Shown: positions 16,831 through 25,554 of the stretch, piece by piece
How positions within the stretch are numbered: the stretch's first letter is position 1
Layout of the letters: the number at the start of each line of letters is the position of its first letter
Origin: Algoriphagus marincola DSM 16067
GTDB lineage: Bacteria > Bacteroidota > Bacteroidia > Cytophagales > Cyclobacteriaceae
Direction of reading: 5' to 3'
DNA: 64,000 bases
NCBI RefSeq assembly: GCF_000429405.1
Contig: NZ_AUBU01000014.1
Span: 1-64,000 of the forward strand
Notes under the pieces: model-generated
What the model was told of the DNA's origin: nothing
The model's database searches: none
Seen by the model: only the letters and a program-made list of their open reading frames with translations
Position numbers and translations under genes: made by a program

Positions 16831-17589
16831 TTAATCTAAATAAATGCTCTCGGGATAAATGACTTTGCACAAAAACAAACCTTTTGCGGGTGCAGCTTTA
16901 CCTGCTTGTGCTCTGTCCTTGGAAGCTATGATTTTTGGCATATCCTCTGGAAGTCGCTTTCCGAGACCAATATCTACCAAAGTTCCGACAATTGCCCGTA
17001 CCATCCCACGCAAAAATCGATTAGCGGTTATATGGAATAACAATTCCCCGTCTTTTTGTTCCCAATAGGCCTTCTTTATTTGACAGCGGAAGTGATTGAC
17101 TTCCGTATGAACTTTGCTAAATGCCTCAAAATCCTGCTCGCCTACAAGAAAATTAGCCCCTAGATTCATTTTTTCTAAATCTGGATTGGCAAAAAGAGTC
17201 CAGGCCAACTCATCCTGAAAAGGACTTTTTTGAAATATAATTCGGTAGAAATAGGAACGTTCGATTGCATCAAAGCGGGCATTGGCATCTTTTTCTACCT
17301 CTCGAATCCGTTTAATGGCTATTTCTTTTGGTAAGATTCCATTCAGCGCTTTCAGCAATCTTTCAGACTCAAACGCCACATCGCAGTCAAAATGACAGAC
17401 TTGATGACTTGCATGTACTCCTGTGTCCGTTCTCCCGCTACCCATGATGGTGGTGGGTTTTTGAAAGAAAGTGGAAAGTGCCGATTCGATTGATTCCTGG
17501 ACGGAAAAGGCATTTTTCTGTATCTGCCAGCCATGAAAGGGTTTGCCATGGTAGCTTAATTCCAGAAAATAACGCTTTTTTTGACTCAT
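16831..17589 (-). CDS. truA: tRNA pseudouridine(38-40) synthase TruA
   Basis: A 252-residue enzyme isomerising U38, U39 and U40 in tRNA anticodon stems. The catalytic aspartate is in GSGRTDTGVHA near residue 51, with RYFLELSYHGKPFHGWQ at the N-terminus and FLRGMVRAIVGTLVDIG near the C-terminus. The ATG at 17589 is chosen because family homology starts directly after it; an upstream in-frame extension has no support. It is followed within six bases by the ABC exporter gene. Confidence 0.95.
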   Translation of the reverse strand: MSQKKRYFLELSYHGKPFHGWQIQKNAFSVQESIESALSTFFQKPTTIMGSGRTDTGVHASHQVCHFDCDVAFESERLLKALNGILPKEIAIKRIREVEKDANARFDAIERSYFYRIIFQKSPFQDELAWTLFANPDLEKMNLGANFLVGEQDFEAFSKVHTEVNHFRCQIKKAYWEQKDGELLFHITANRFLRGMVRAIVGTLVDIGLGKRLPEDMPKIIASKDRAQAGKAAPAKGLFLCKVIYPESIYLD

Positions 17590-17690
17590 ACCCCGCAAAG
17601 ATACAATTCCGTAAGGATTCCTGATATCAGATTTATTCAATCCTTGTGAAAGCGGGGAATTGGCCTTTTCTTTGCCAAAAAATTAATAAA

Positions 17691-18173
17691 ATGATCCAAC
17701 GCGTTCAAACCATATTTCTTTTCCTAGTAGTCATCTGTATGGGTGTTACCATCGGCTCCACCCTTTGGGTGCAAACAGAGACGGGTTCAGGGACTGATGA
17801 TTCCTGGCAATTATCTGCATTTATGCTCAGTAATCTCGACTCCTCAGGCGAGGTAATTCAGGAATCATCCAAGTGGTATATTGCGACTTTGGCTGCTTTT
17901 GCAGGTCTGATGGCCTTAATTTCTATTTTTCAGTATAAAAATCGCACTCGGCAGATGCTGTTTAATATGATCAATAGCCTAGTGATGGTTGGCTTGGTTG
18001 TAGCAGTATTTCTGACGACTAATGGAATCAATTCTGCCATCAATGCTACTTCATCCGGCACTTATCAGTTGGGTTTTTGGGTAGTCTTGGCAGCGATGGT
18101 CTTCAATATGCTGGCTAATCGTTTTATCCGTAAGGATGAAGCTTTGGTCAGGTCGGTTGATCGAATTAGATAA
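17691..18173 (+). CDS. DUF4293 four-TM membrane protein
   Basis: A 160-residue protein starting MIQRVQTIFLFLVVICMGV, with four hydrophobic segments (about 5-25, 57-77, 88-110, 120-140) and a basic C-terminal tail. The N-terminal MIQRxQTxxL motif matches the DUF4293 family of Bacteroidota, of unknown function. The ATG at 17691 is chosen over an upstream one because it fits the family. It is divergent from truA, with about 100 bases between start codons, and ends in a terminator. Confidence 0.8.
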   Translation: MIQRVQTIFLFLVVICMGVTIGSTLWVQTETGSGTDDSWQLSAFMLSNLDSSGEVIQESSKWYIATLAAFAGLMALISIFQYKNRTRQMLFNMINSLVMVGLVVAVFLTTNGINSAINATSSGTYQLGFWVVLAAMVFNMLANRFIRKDEALVRSVDRIR

Positions 18174-18180
18174 AAAAATA

Positions 18181-18207
18181 AAAGAGCCAGAAACGGCTCT
18201 TTTTGTT
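18181..18207. terminator. Bidirectional terminator
   Basis: AAAGAGCC and GGCTCTTT form an eight-pair stem with a six-base loop, with A-rich sequence on the left and TTTTTG on the right, between two convergent genes. Confidence 0.85.
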
Positions 18208-18217
18208 TTTTAAGGTT

Positions 18218-18976
18218 CTAGAATCTGATTCTGAATCCCAATACTGGATAAAAGGTGGTTAGATTTTTTGTGCCAACTATTCCGGCCTGTACACTCATGT
18301 ATCTACTCAAAGTTTGCTTATAGGTGGCTCTCATCGTAGTCCCTTCAAAAAGCTGACTGTTGGAGTTATTGAGTAAATACCCAACCTGTATGGTTTGATG
18401 TTGGTTGGCGTATAGGCTTCCCGGTTTCCAATGGTACTCGGCGTTGACAAACCAGTTGCTGTTGACCGAAAATCCAGACTCTGACTCAGGGAAATAAACA
18501 GTATTGGTGATAGAACCGCCTATTTGAAATCCGGGCAGGCTTAATGCTGCCTGAAATCCGATCTCGGGCGTAAATTTTCCCGCTGTAAAATCCAAACCTA
18601 CTGGAAAGCCTAATTCAATTGAAGTGAGCCATTTCGAGTATTTTTTTTCAACATCCTTTTTTACTCGATTTAAGCTAGTTGGTGAAAAATTTTGGCATAG
18701 TCTATAAACATGAGTTTCAAAAGCAGGAAATTGGGTGGCCTGCTCCAGCAAAGGTCGAAACTCTTCCTCTAGCATTTCGGGCGTAAATTCTTCTCGATTG
18801 AAAAGAATAAGAAGCTTTCCCTCATTTGGGAAATCAAAAGCCAAGGTATCGGTGATTGGAAAGCTTCTGTCCGCCCATGCCTGGTGATTTTTTGGAAGTT
18901 TATTTTGCAGTTCTTGGGCAAAGCCGATAGAGCCAGAAAGGCATAGGAATAGCGCGATAAGTAGGAATCGTTTCAT
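18218..18976 (-). CDS. Secreted protein with C-terminal beta-barrel features
   Basis: A 252-residue protein with a signal peptide (cleavage near GFAQ) and two parts. Residues about 25-120 are mixed alpha/beta with many charges; residues about 125-252 form alternating strands (IELGFPVGLDF, IGFQAALSLPGFQIGGSI, ending GFRIRF) typical of an outer-membrane barrel. It is the third gene of the sigma factor / membrane protein / barrel operon, so it may be a target or sensor of that sigma system. No family recognised. Confidence 0.6.
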   Translation of the reverse strand: MKRFLLIALFLCLSGSIGFAQELQNKLPKNHQAWADRSFPITDTLAFDFPNEGKLLILFNREEFTPEMLEEEFRPLLEQATQFPAFETHVYRLCQNFSPTSLNRVKKDVEKKYSKWLTSIELGFPVGLDFTAGKFTPEIGFQAALSLPGFQIGGSITNTVYFPESESGFSVNSNWFVNAEYHWKPGSLYANQHQTIQVGYLLNNSNSQLFEGTTMRATYKQTLSRYMSVQAGIVGTKNLTTFYPVLGFRIRF

Positions 18977-18999
18977 TTTGATAGTTCGTTTAGTCTAGT

Positions 19000-19692
19000 T
19001 TACTTTTTCGGGGTAAGTCTGATTCGGGCTTGATAATCCCGCTTCTCAGTGTTGGAGGATTCTAGCAATAGTGGGTCTTGAGCTCCAAAATTTGTTTTTA
19101 CCTGAAACTTGATTTTATCAAGACCCCAGGAAATGGCGACCGAATGGTAAGTTTCGTCCTTGGTTTCAGCGATGGGATTATATTTTTCCTTTGCTTCCAG
19201 ATCCATTCCTTTTACAGTCAGTTCAGTCCTGACCAAAATGGGTGGTCTAGAAGAAATCTTTGGAACAAATTCTCTTCTCCGAGATAATTGGGTAATTATT
19301 TCAGGGACTGATTCTTTTTCATTTGAATTAGAAAGGATTTGATTCTGATCTAATGGTTTTGTCTTTTGAGCAGTGTCGGTTTCTGGCACTTGTCTTTCAG
19401 TAATTGATTCAGCAATTGGCTGTTGAGGTTCAAACTGAACAGTTTCTTGCCTGACTAGGAAGAAAGCCACAAGGAATAATGCGGCAAGCGAGGCTGCAAT
19501 CATGAATGTTCTCCAAGGGAAAACTCTCTTTTGTCCGTCGAGCTTTTCTTCAATCTTATCCCAAGCCAAATCAGAGGGAGCATAGGAAGGAAGTTCCTCT
19601 AGGTTTTTACTCAACTGAGAATCAAAATCTTTCTTTTGCATGATTCTTTCCCAGCTGTTGCTCTGCGGTTCGTGTTCTGGTAGATTTTTCAT
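19000..19692 (-). CDS. Single-TM protein, probable anti-sigma partner
   Basis: A 230-residue protein with a cytoplasmic N-terminus of about 60 residues (LPSYAPSDLAWDKIEEKL is a frequent motif of Bacteroidota anti-sigma-like proteins), one TM segment near 62-80 and a periplasmic C-terminal part of about 150 residues. Its start overlaps the ECF sigma gene stop by four bases (ATGA), the usual arrangement for a sigma factor and its membrane-bound anti-sigma. No zinc-binding HxxxCxxC motif is visible, so the assignment rests on topology and context. Confidence 0.7.
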   Translation of the reverse strand: MKNLPEHEPQSNSWERIMQKKDFDSQLSKNLEELPSYAPSDLAWDKIEEKLDGQKRVFPWRTFMIAASLAALFLVAFFLVRQETVQFEPQQPIAESITERQVPETDTAQKTKPLDQNQILSNSNEKESVPEIITQLSRRREFVPKISSRPPILVRTELTVKGMDLEAKEKYNPIAETKDETYHSVAISWGLDKIKFQVKTNFGAQDPLLLESSNTEKRDYQARIRLTPKK

Positions 19693-20219
19693 GCTCGTAG
19701 TAAGGTTTGAATTCGAGTTTTCAGCAGCTTCTTTGCATAGTTCAATTGGGATTTGGAAGTGCTATCTGAGATCCCGAGAAGGTTTGCCGCTTCCTTGTGA
19801 GAGTAACCTTCCACCGCTGTCAACATAAATACTGCACGAGCCCCCGGAGGTAATGCTCTGATCGCTTGATCTAGTAGTTCCCCATCAAACCAAGAATCGA
19901 ATTGATTGTCTACAGGATCATGATGCTGGTCCAGCTGATCAAATTCGAACTGCCTTTTTCCAGCCTTGATGGACTTTCTTGCTGCGATCGTTTTCATCCA
20001 AGAAATCAAAGCTTCCGGATGCTTCAAGTTTCGTATTTGTTGGAAGACTTCGACATAAGTGTTCTGAAGTACATCATGCGCAAGTTCCTCATCATTCAGC
20101 ATTCGAAAAGCGAGCGAATAAACCATCCTTTTTGTTAGCTCAAAGAGCTGAAATTGAGCTTTTCTCTCTTGAGAAATCACCCGCTCAATCAATTCAGAAT
20201 CTAGTTGGATTTGGTTCAT
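19689..20219 (-). CDS. ECF-family RNA polymerase sigma factor
   Basis: A 176-residue sigma-70 family factor of the extracytoplasmic type. Region 2 is visible in MVYSLAFRMLNDEELAHDVLQ and in the following VFQQIRNLKHPEALISWMK; region 4 in LPPGARAVFMLTAVEGYSHK followed by EAANLLGISDSTSKSQL, a helix-turn-helix. It starts an operon with the single-TM protein and the secreted barrel protein, and is divergent from the trans-sulfuration gene with about 140 bases between starts. Confidence 0.93.
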   Translation of the reverse strand: MNQIQLDSELIERVISQERKAQFQLFELTKRMVYSLAFRMLNDEELAHDVLQNTYVEVFQQIRNLKHPEALISWMKTIAARKSIKAGKRQFEFDQLDQHHDPVDNQFDSWFDGELLDQAIRALPPGARAVFMLTAVEGYSHKEAANLLGISDSTSKSQLNYAKKLLKTRIQTLLRA

Positions 20220-20357
20220 TTTAGCTTTTTCTAACTTTAAGAGTCAGCTCGTAGCGGAAAGGTTGGAAAGGCTCTAAGAAAAAATATTAAATACTGTGTG
20301 TCTTTTCTCCTGTTTTCATTCCAAATGGTTTTCTTAAATTTCCAGAAATACCTAGAT

Positions 20358-21470
20358 ATGAAATTCGAAACGCGCGCCATCCATAAAGGTAACCATGTGA
20401 CTGATAATTCTGGCTCCGTGGTACAGCCAATTACCCTTAGTACCACTTTTGAGCATGGAAATGAAGCCGGTTTACTTTACACCAGAGCTGGTAATCCCAA
20501 TAGAATCTCCCTTGAAGAATTGATTGCCTCCCTAGAGCAGGGAGCTGATGCCGCGGCCTTTTCCTCTGGAAATGCTGCCGGAACTGCCGTGTTTCAGGCA
20601 CTCGAGCCTGGCTCACATATCATCGCACCGGATGATATGTATCATGGTCTACATAATTCCATGACCAAGCTTTTCAAGGGAATTCACACAGTCAGTTTTG
20701 TAGATATGAGCGATCTGGAAGCTATCAAAGTTGCGCTTCAACCGAATACAAGACTTATTTGGGTGGAGACTCCTTCTAACCCATTGTTGAAGATCAGTGA
20801 TATCCGAAGAATTGCAGAAATCGCTCATGAGCATCAAGCGATTTTGGCTTGTGATAATACTTTTGCGACTCCTGTTTTCCAAAATCCACTCTTGCTTGGA
20901 GCAGATATCGTCATGCATAGTAGTACCAAGTATTTTGGAGGGCATAGTGATATCCTTGGAGGAGCTTTGGTGACCAAAGAGCAAAATGATTTTTGGATAA
21001 AAATCAGAACCATTCAACGAGTAGGAGGGGCTGTACCTTCTGCCAGTGACTGTTACTGGTTGGCTCGGAGCATTCGATCCTTGGCCTACCGGATGAAAGG
21101 ACATGCCGAGCATGCAATGGTATTGGCGGATTACTTTCTGGTAAATCCGATAGTGGAAAAAGTTTTCTATCCAGGCCTAAAAAGTCACCCCGGACATGAG
21201 ATAGCCGCTTCTCAAATGAGCGGTTTTGGAGGGGTAGTTTCCTTTCAGGTCAAAGGAGGTGCTGAGGCTGCGGATAAATTGATTTCCGAGTTAAAACTCT
21301 TTGCAAACGCAACAAGCTTAGGTGGAATAGAGAGTCTTATCGAACGAAGAGCAGCGGTGGAGGGGCCTGATACCCTCACGCCTCCGAATTTGATCCGGGT
21401 TTCAGTTGGCTTGGAGCATACAGACGATCTGTTGGAGGATTTAGATCAGGCTTTTTCTAAAATTAATTGA
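20358..21470 (+). CDS. PLP-dependent trans-sulfuration enzyme (cystathionine gamma-synthase/lyase family)
   Basis: A 370-residue Cys/Met metabolism PLP enzyme. The ATG at 20358 gives the typical start MKFETRAIHKGN; an upstream start adds 20 residues with no family support. Visible are YTRAGNPNR near 41-49, YHGLHNSMTKLF near 95, the cofactor Asp in ACDNTFATPVFQNP, and the catalytic lysine in MHSSTKYFGGHSD. This set does not distinguish cystathionine gamma-synthase, gamma-lyase and methionine gamma-lyase. It stands alone, so its pathway cannot be fixed from context. Confidence 0.9.
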   Translation: MKFETRAIHKGNHVTDNSGSVVQPITLSTTFEHGNEAGLLYTRAGNPNRISLEELIASLEQGADAAAFSSGNAAGTAVFQALEPGSHIIAPDDMYHGLHNSMTKLFKGIHTVSFVDMSDLEAIKVALQPNTRLIWVETPSNPLLKISDIRRIAEIAHEHQAILACDNTFATPVFQNPLLLGADIVMHSSTKYFGGHSDILGGALVTKEQNDFWIKIRTIQRVGGAVPSASDCYWLARSIRSLAYRMKGHAEHAMVLADYFLVNPIVEKVFYPGLKSHPGHEIAASQMSGFGGVVSFQVKGGAEAADKLISELKLFANATSLGGIESLIERRAAVEGPDTLTPPNLIRVSVGLEHTDDLLEDLDQAFSKIN

Positions 21471-21567
21471 ATCGACTTAATCTAATTCATAGAGTTTTTT
21501 AATTATAAAATAATTATTTCAAGAATTTTCTTAACTTTTAATTGATTTTGGACAATGTTCTACTGAT

Positions 21568-21960
21568 ATGCCAGCACAACCTTTGGAGTTGATTTTGGGT
21601 CGACAATTCATTGATACGATTTCCTTACCTGCTTTTCTTGTTGATACGGAAGGGAATTTATTGTTTTACAATGAATCGGCCGAGACTGTTTTTGGGTTGA
21701 AATTTGGTGAGACAGGAGGAATGCGGGTAGAAGAATGGGCTACCATTTTTACTCCATACAATGAAAAAGGAGAACTCATCTCCCCTGAAGGTCTTCCGCT
21801 TGTGCAAACACTTCAAACCAAAAAACCTACTTCTGGTAGCTTCTTTATTAAGAATATGCAGGGGAGAGATGAACATATTCAAGTCACCGCATTTCCCATT
21901 ATCGCAAGACCTGACCGCTTTCTAGGAGCAATGGCAATCTTTTGGACCCTTGATGAATGA
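21568..21960 (+). CDS. Stand-alone PAS domain protein
   Basis: A 130-residue protein that is essentially a single PAS domain: LPAFLVDTEGNLLFYNESAE near 20-39, then FTPYNEKGELI and the late strands GRDEHIQVTAFPII and FLGAMAIFW. There is no output domain. The stop codon overlaps the start of the MBL-fold hydrolase gene (ATGA), so the PAS domain probably senses a signal for, or binds to, that enzyme. The ligand is unknown. Confidence 0.82.
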   Translation: MPAQPLELILGRQFIDTISLPAFLVDTEGNLLFYNESAETVFGLKFGETGGMRVEEWATIFTPYNEKGELISPEGLPLVQTLQTKKPTSGSFFIKNMQGRDEHIQVTAFPIIARPDRFLGAMAIFWTLDE

Positions 21961-22799
21961 TGAAAGTCAAAATCTGGGGTTGTCGTGGTTCCCTTCCTGC
22001 GCCAGGTCCAGAGAATAATTTTTACGGAGGGAATACATCCTGTGTGCAGGTTTCGGATGGAGAGACTTGTTTGGTTTTAGATGCAGGATCAGGTATTCAG
22101 CGATTAGGGAGGTTTTTAGATCAAGATGTTCGGCAGATTCATATTTTTCTTACCCATTTACATATTGATCATACTATGGGGCTAGGTTTCTTTCTGCCTT
22201 TGTACAATCCAAACGTCGAGGTGCATTTATGGGGACCAAGTACCTCTGATACTCCACTTCTCCAAAGACTTCGAAAATACTTTTCACCGCCGCTTTTCCC
22301 AGTGAGATTGGGAGATTTACCCAATCATCCCATTATTCACGAGCTTTCTGACGACCAAATCCAAATTGGGAGTTTTGCTATTCATTCAGAATTTGTCTGT
22401 CATCCAGGGCCTACTTTAGGTTTTAGAATCAGTCATGGGGATACTGTCTTGGCTTACATTCCTGACCATGAGGTTCGATTGGGGTCAAACGATTTTCCGA
22501 ATGATCCAGAATGGACCAGTGGGTATGAAATTGCCAAAAAAGCAGACTTGTTGCTTCATGACGGTGCCTACACCATAGCTGAGTATGAGGAGAAAGCTGG
22601 CTGGGGGCATAGTGCTGTTCAGGATACCATTGAGTTTGCAAGCATGTGTAATGTGAAGCATTTGGGGATTTTTCATCATGAACCCAACAATACAGACTCC
22701 CGGTTGGATGAGATTCTCGCTGAAAGGCTAGCTGGGAAGGAACTCGATTTTTCGGTCGAGATGTGTCGTGAGGGTGCTGAGTATATTTTTGGTACTTGA
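21957..22799 (+). CDS. MBL-fold metal-dependent hydrolase
   Basis: A 280-residue beta-lactamase-fold enzyme. The metal motif is LTHLHIDHTMGLGFF, with further ligands likely in CHPGPTLGF and PDHE and in the late FHHEPNN. The N-terminal MKVKIWGCRGSLPAPGPENN and GGNTSC are typical of a group related to RNase Z/PhnP-type phosphodiesterases. The substrate is unknown. It is translationally coupled to the PAS gene before it. Two ATG codons in tandem could both serve as start. Confidence 0.88.
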   Translation: MMKVKIWGCRGSLPAPGPENNFYGGNTSCVQVSDGETCLVLDAGSGIQRLGRFLDQDVRQIHIFLTHLHIDHTMGLGFFLPLYNPNVEVHLWGPSTSDTPLLQRLRKYFSPPLFPVRLGDLPNHPIIHELSDDQIQIGSFAIHSEFVCHPGPTLGFRISHGDTVLAYIPDHEVRLGSNDFPNDPEWTSGYEIAKKADLLLHDGAYTIAEYEEKAGWGHSAVQDTIEFASMCNVKHLGIFHHEPNNTDSRLDEILAERLAGKELDFSVEMCREGAEYIFGT

Positions 22800-22885
22800 G
22801 CTTTTGTACCTTATTGATGGAGTTTTAAGTTGGTTTTTACTCTTGATTTCTTCTTTTTGCAAGAGAAATCTATTACCACAAGAAT

Positions 22886-23038
22886 ATGAAATCGAGCCTG
22901 ACTACCGGCAGGCATGACTACAAAGTCACACACTGGAATGTATATATTTTGCGACCTGCCTTCTGCAGGCAGGGATTCTCCCGAATCAAGTTCGGGACAA
23001 GCTATGTGACAATTAAAAAGGAAATTATAAACACATGA
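22886..23038 (+). repeat. ATGAAATCGAGC leader repeat, copy upstream of phosphofructokinase
   Basis: The repeat begins ATGAAATCGAGC at 22886 and ends AAATTATAAACAC at 23034, directly before the phosphofructokinase ATGAAA. It holds a 50-codon open frame, starting MKSSLTTGRHDYK and ending SYVTIKKEIINT, whose TGA (23036-23038) overlaps the gene's ATG as ATGA. Palindromes inside are CCTGCC..GGCAGG near 22956 and CCCGAA-TCAAG-TTCGGG at 22980-22996. The stretch GGATTCTCCCGAATC to AGCTATGTG is shared with the copy before the Mrr-like gene. Whether the peptide is made is unknown. Confidence 0.7.
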
Positions 23039-24126
23039 AAAAGGTATTGATTACGACCGGCGGTGGAGACTGTCCGGGACTGAATGCAGTGATCCGAGGA
23101 ATCACCAAAAGAGCAGCAAAGACTGGTGAATGGCAGGTTTGGGGAAGTTTTGAGGCTTTCAACGGGCTGATGGAAGATCCTCCGAGGTTGATGCAGCTAA
23201 ATGAATCCAATACCGCTGGAATCCATGTGCAAGGTGGCACTCTAATCGGTACTACCAACAAAGGCAACCCAATGCGATTTCCGGTCAAAAAAGCAGATGG
23301 AACGATTGAAATTGAGAATCGTCTCCCTGTATTGATTCAGAAAATCAAAAATCAAGGGTTTGATGCTGTAATTAATATTGGAGGGGATGGTTCACAGGAA
23401 ATTTCCCAAGCGCTATTTGAGCAAGGCATACCAGTAGTAGGCGTGCCAAAGACGATTGATAATGACCTGTCTTCCACGGATTTTACTTTTGGTTTTCAGA
23501 CAGCAGTTCAGGTGGCTTCAGATTCATTGGACAGGTTGGTCACTACCGCAGCAAGTCATCATCGGGTGATGATTATGGAAGTGATGGGTCGAAATGCTGG
23601 TTGGATTGCTCTCTACACAGCACTTTCCGGAGGAGCTGAAATTTGCCTCATACCGGAGATTCCGTACGACTTAGAAAAGGTAATTGATCGAATCAAGTCC
23701 CGCTATGATGATGGACGTGGATTTGTCAATATTGTCATCGCTGAAGGCGCGTATGCCAAAGATGGGACGATTACCTCCACGAAAGGTGAGGAGGGACGGC
23801 AGGCAGTAAAATTAGGTGGAGTTGCTTTTACACTCAGCCAGCAGCTCAAAGATGCGGGCTTGGAAGCAGATATCCGTGAGACGATTCTTGGGCATATCCA
23901 GCGTGGAGGCACTCCAGTTGCTTTTGACAGAGTGATAGCCTCTGTTTTTGGAGTGAAAGCGATGGAATTGGTTTTGGATGGAAAATTCGGTCAATTGGTC
24001 GTGCTTCGAAATAATGACTTTTCCTCAGCTCCGATCAAGGAAGCGATTAGTACCTACAATGTGGTAGATCCATCCGGTACTTTGGTTCATGCAGCCAAAG
24101 GAATGGGGATGTGTTTTGGGGATTAG
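23035..24126 (+). CDS. 6-phosphofructokinase, probably ATP-dependent
   Basis: A 363-residue PfkA-family enzyme phosphorylating fructose 6-phosphate. Phosphoryl-donor motifs are TTGGGDCPGLNA at the N-terminus and NIGGDGSQE near 114-122; the Gly in GGDGS favours ATP over pyrophosphate. The substrate loop is PKTIDND, with the Lys found in pyrophosphate-type and group III enzymes in place of the Gly of E. coli PfkA. MEVMGRNAGWIAL and GHIQRGGTP are also present. So it is a mixed-signature enzyme, most likely ATP-using. Preceded immediately by a leader repeat. Confidence 0.92.
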   Translation: MKKVLITTGGGDCPGLNAVIRGITKRAAKTGEWQVWGSFEAFNGLMEDPPRLMQLNESNTAGIHVQGGTLIGTTNKGNPMRFPVKKADGTIEIENRLPVLIQKIKNQGFDAVINIGGDGSQEISQALFEQGIPVVGVPKTIDNDLSSTDFTFGFQTAVQVASDSLDRLVTTAASHHRVMIMEVMGRNAGWIALYTALSGGAEICLIPEIPYDLEKVIDRIKSRYDDGRGFVNIVIAEGAYAKDGTITSTKGEEGRQAVKLGGVAFTLSQQLKDAGLEADIRETILGHIQRGGTPVAFDRVIASVFGVKAMELVLDGKFGQLVVLRNNDFSSAPIKEAISTYNVVDPSGTLVHAAKGMGMCFGD

Positions 24127-24290
24127 AATATTCAGGTTTAGTTTTATTTTGATCTAGCTGGTTTTAAGGAAAATGACTCCAGAATTCAGATGAGTAAAAA
24201 TTTTATCAAAGTTTTGATTAATGTTCGAATAAGGTGAAAAGTGCCGTTTAAGCGAAATCTGATTCTGAGGATTAATCTTTTATTGCTTAG

Positions 24291-25334
24291 TTAGTTAGGG
24301 ATTATGATGTCAAATGTTGCTCCTTTATTTTTCCCATCACTAGATCCCTTTAGAGATCCAGAATGTCTTTCGATTATTCTACGACTCAAATAAAGGCCTA
24401 TTCCTGTACTTTCTTCTCCTTGAGTTCCCAGTCTTCCCATATCTGTAAAGCGTCTAAAAAGTCTCTCAGAGTTTTCAGTAGAAAAGCCAATTCCAAAATC
24501 CCTTACTTTGATTTTAAGATGGTTAGGTTCTTGTTCGGCAGAGATTTCGATTATTTGTTCTGAATTGGAAAATTTGGATGCATTGTGAATCAAATTCTGC
24601 AGGACCTGACCAAAAAGTTCCTTGTCAACTTTGATTTTAAGTTGATCTGAAATATTGATGTTTACTTGTAATCGCTTTTGTTTGATGATATCAGCAAGTG
24701 TTTCTAGCTTTTGAGTTATGAGATTTTTAAGTAAGACTATTTCTTTTTGATCCTCCCCGATTTCAATTTCTTCACGTTCAAGCTGCTTTAAAAGATGTCC
24801 AAGTAGGTTAATCTGCTTTTTGCTTTCCTTCTCAATCATTTTTAGGTATTCATCAATTTCGGATTCTTGATTTTCACTAATTGCCAATGCGATCAGGCCT
24901 AGGTTTCGATTGATAGGAGATCTCAAATCATGGGAAATTAATTCAATCATATCATTTTTTGCCTGAACCAATTCATCCATGGTCACCAATGTATTTTGGA
25001 CTTTCTGCATCAGGACTCCCGCTTCATCTTTATACCCACTAGGAAGGCTGGGGAGTTTTCTTGATTCTATATAGTTCTCCAAGGCCTCCTTACTTAGAAT
25101 CAAAGGAGCCAAAAGTTGATTTAATAGGTAGAGTGTGATTCCTGTGGCGATAAGAGTGAAGATCAAGATCCAAAAAATAATCTGTCCTTGAGTAAGTTCA
25201 ACATGATTGCCTAAGAGACTATAAATAATGATTCCGATTAGGGGGATATGGATTCCCAAAAAAGCTATGAACAAAAACTTATAGCTGTATTTGGAAAGTT
25301 TACTGATCCTAGAAAGTAAATGATAGACGTACAT
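24291..25334 (-). CDS. Orphan membrane sensor histidine kinase
   Basis: A 347-residue kinase with two TM segments (about 20-42 and 52-72), only a very short periplasmic loop, a HAMP-like linker, a dimerisation/phosphoacceptor domain with His135 in LISHDLRSPINR, and an HATPase domain with N box NLIHNASKF, G1 DFGIGF and G2 TGIGLYLS. The loop is too small for a ligand domain, so it may sense through the membrane. No response regulator gene is adjacent. Confidence 0.9.
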   Translation of the reverse strand: MYVYHLLSRISKLSKYSYKFLFIAFLGIHIPLIGIIIYSLLGNHVELTQGQIIFWILIFTLIATGITLYLLNQLLAPLILSKEALENYIESRKLPSLPSGYKDEAGVLMQKVQNTLVTMDELVQAKNDMIELISHDLRSPINRNLGLIALAISENQESEIDEYLKMIEKESKKQINLLGHLLKQLEREEIEIGEDQKEIVLLKNLITQKLETLADIIKQKRLQVNINISDQLKIKVDKELFGQVLQNLIHNASKFSNSEQIIEISAEQEPNHLKIKVRDFGIGFSTENSERLFRRFTDMGRLGTQGEESTGIGLYLSRRIIERHSGSLKGSSDGKNKGATFDIIIPN

Positions 25335-25554
25335 GGTTAGAATGGGTATTTGGTTCGGTTGAGTTTAATTATAAGGATTTTTGTATGGAAAAGTAAAGAA
25401 AGTCCCCTATTATGGATAAAGCTTCCTGGGCTTTTGGAAAGAAGGGAGTTTCCTTAATTACAACATTAAAGAACGATCAAAACCGAATTTCCGTGGACTT
25501 ATTTGATAGTTTTCTGACTTTTAGAAAAATCGAATAGATTCTGCGAAAAAGTCC

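Noticed and set aside
25412..25537. 41-codon + strand frame MDKASWAFGKKGVSL
   Set aside because: Isolated between two minus-strand genes with no recognisable domain; could be real but cannot be supported.
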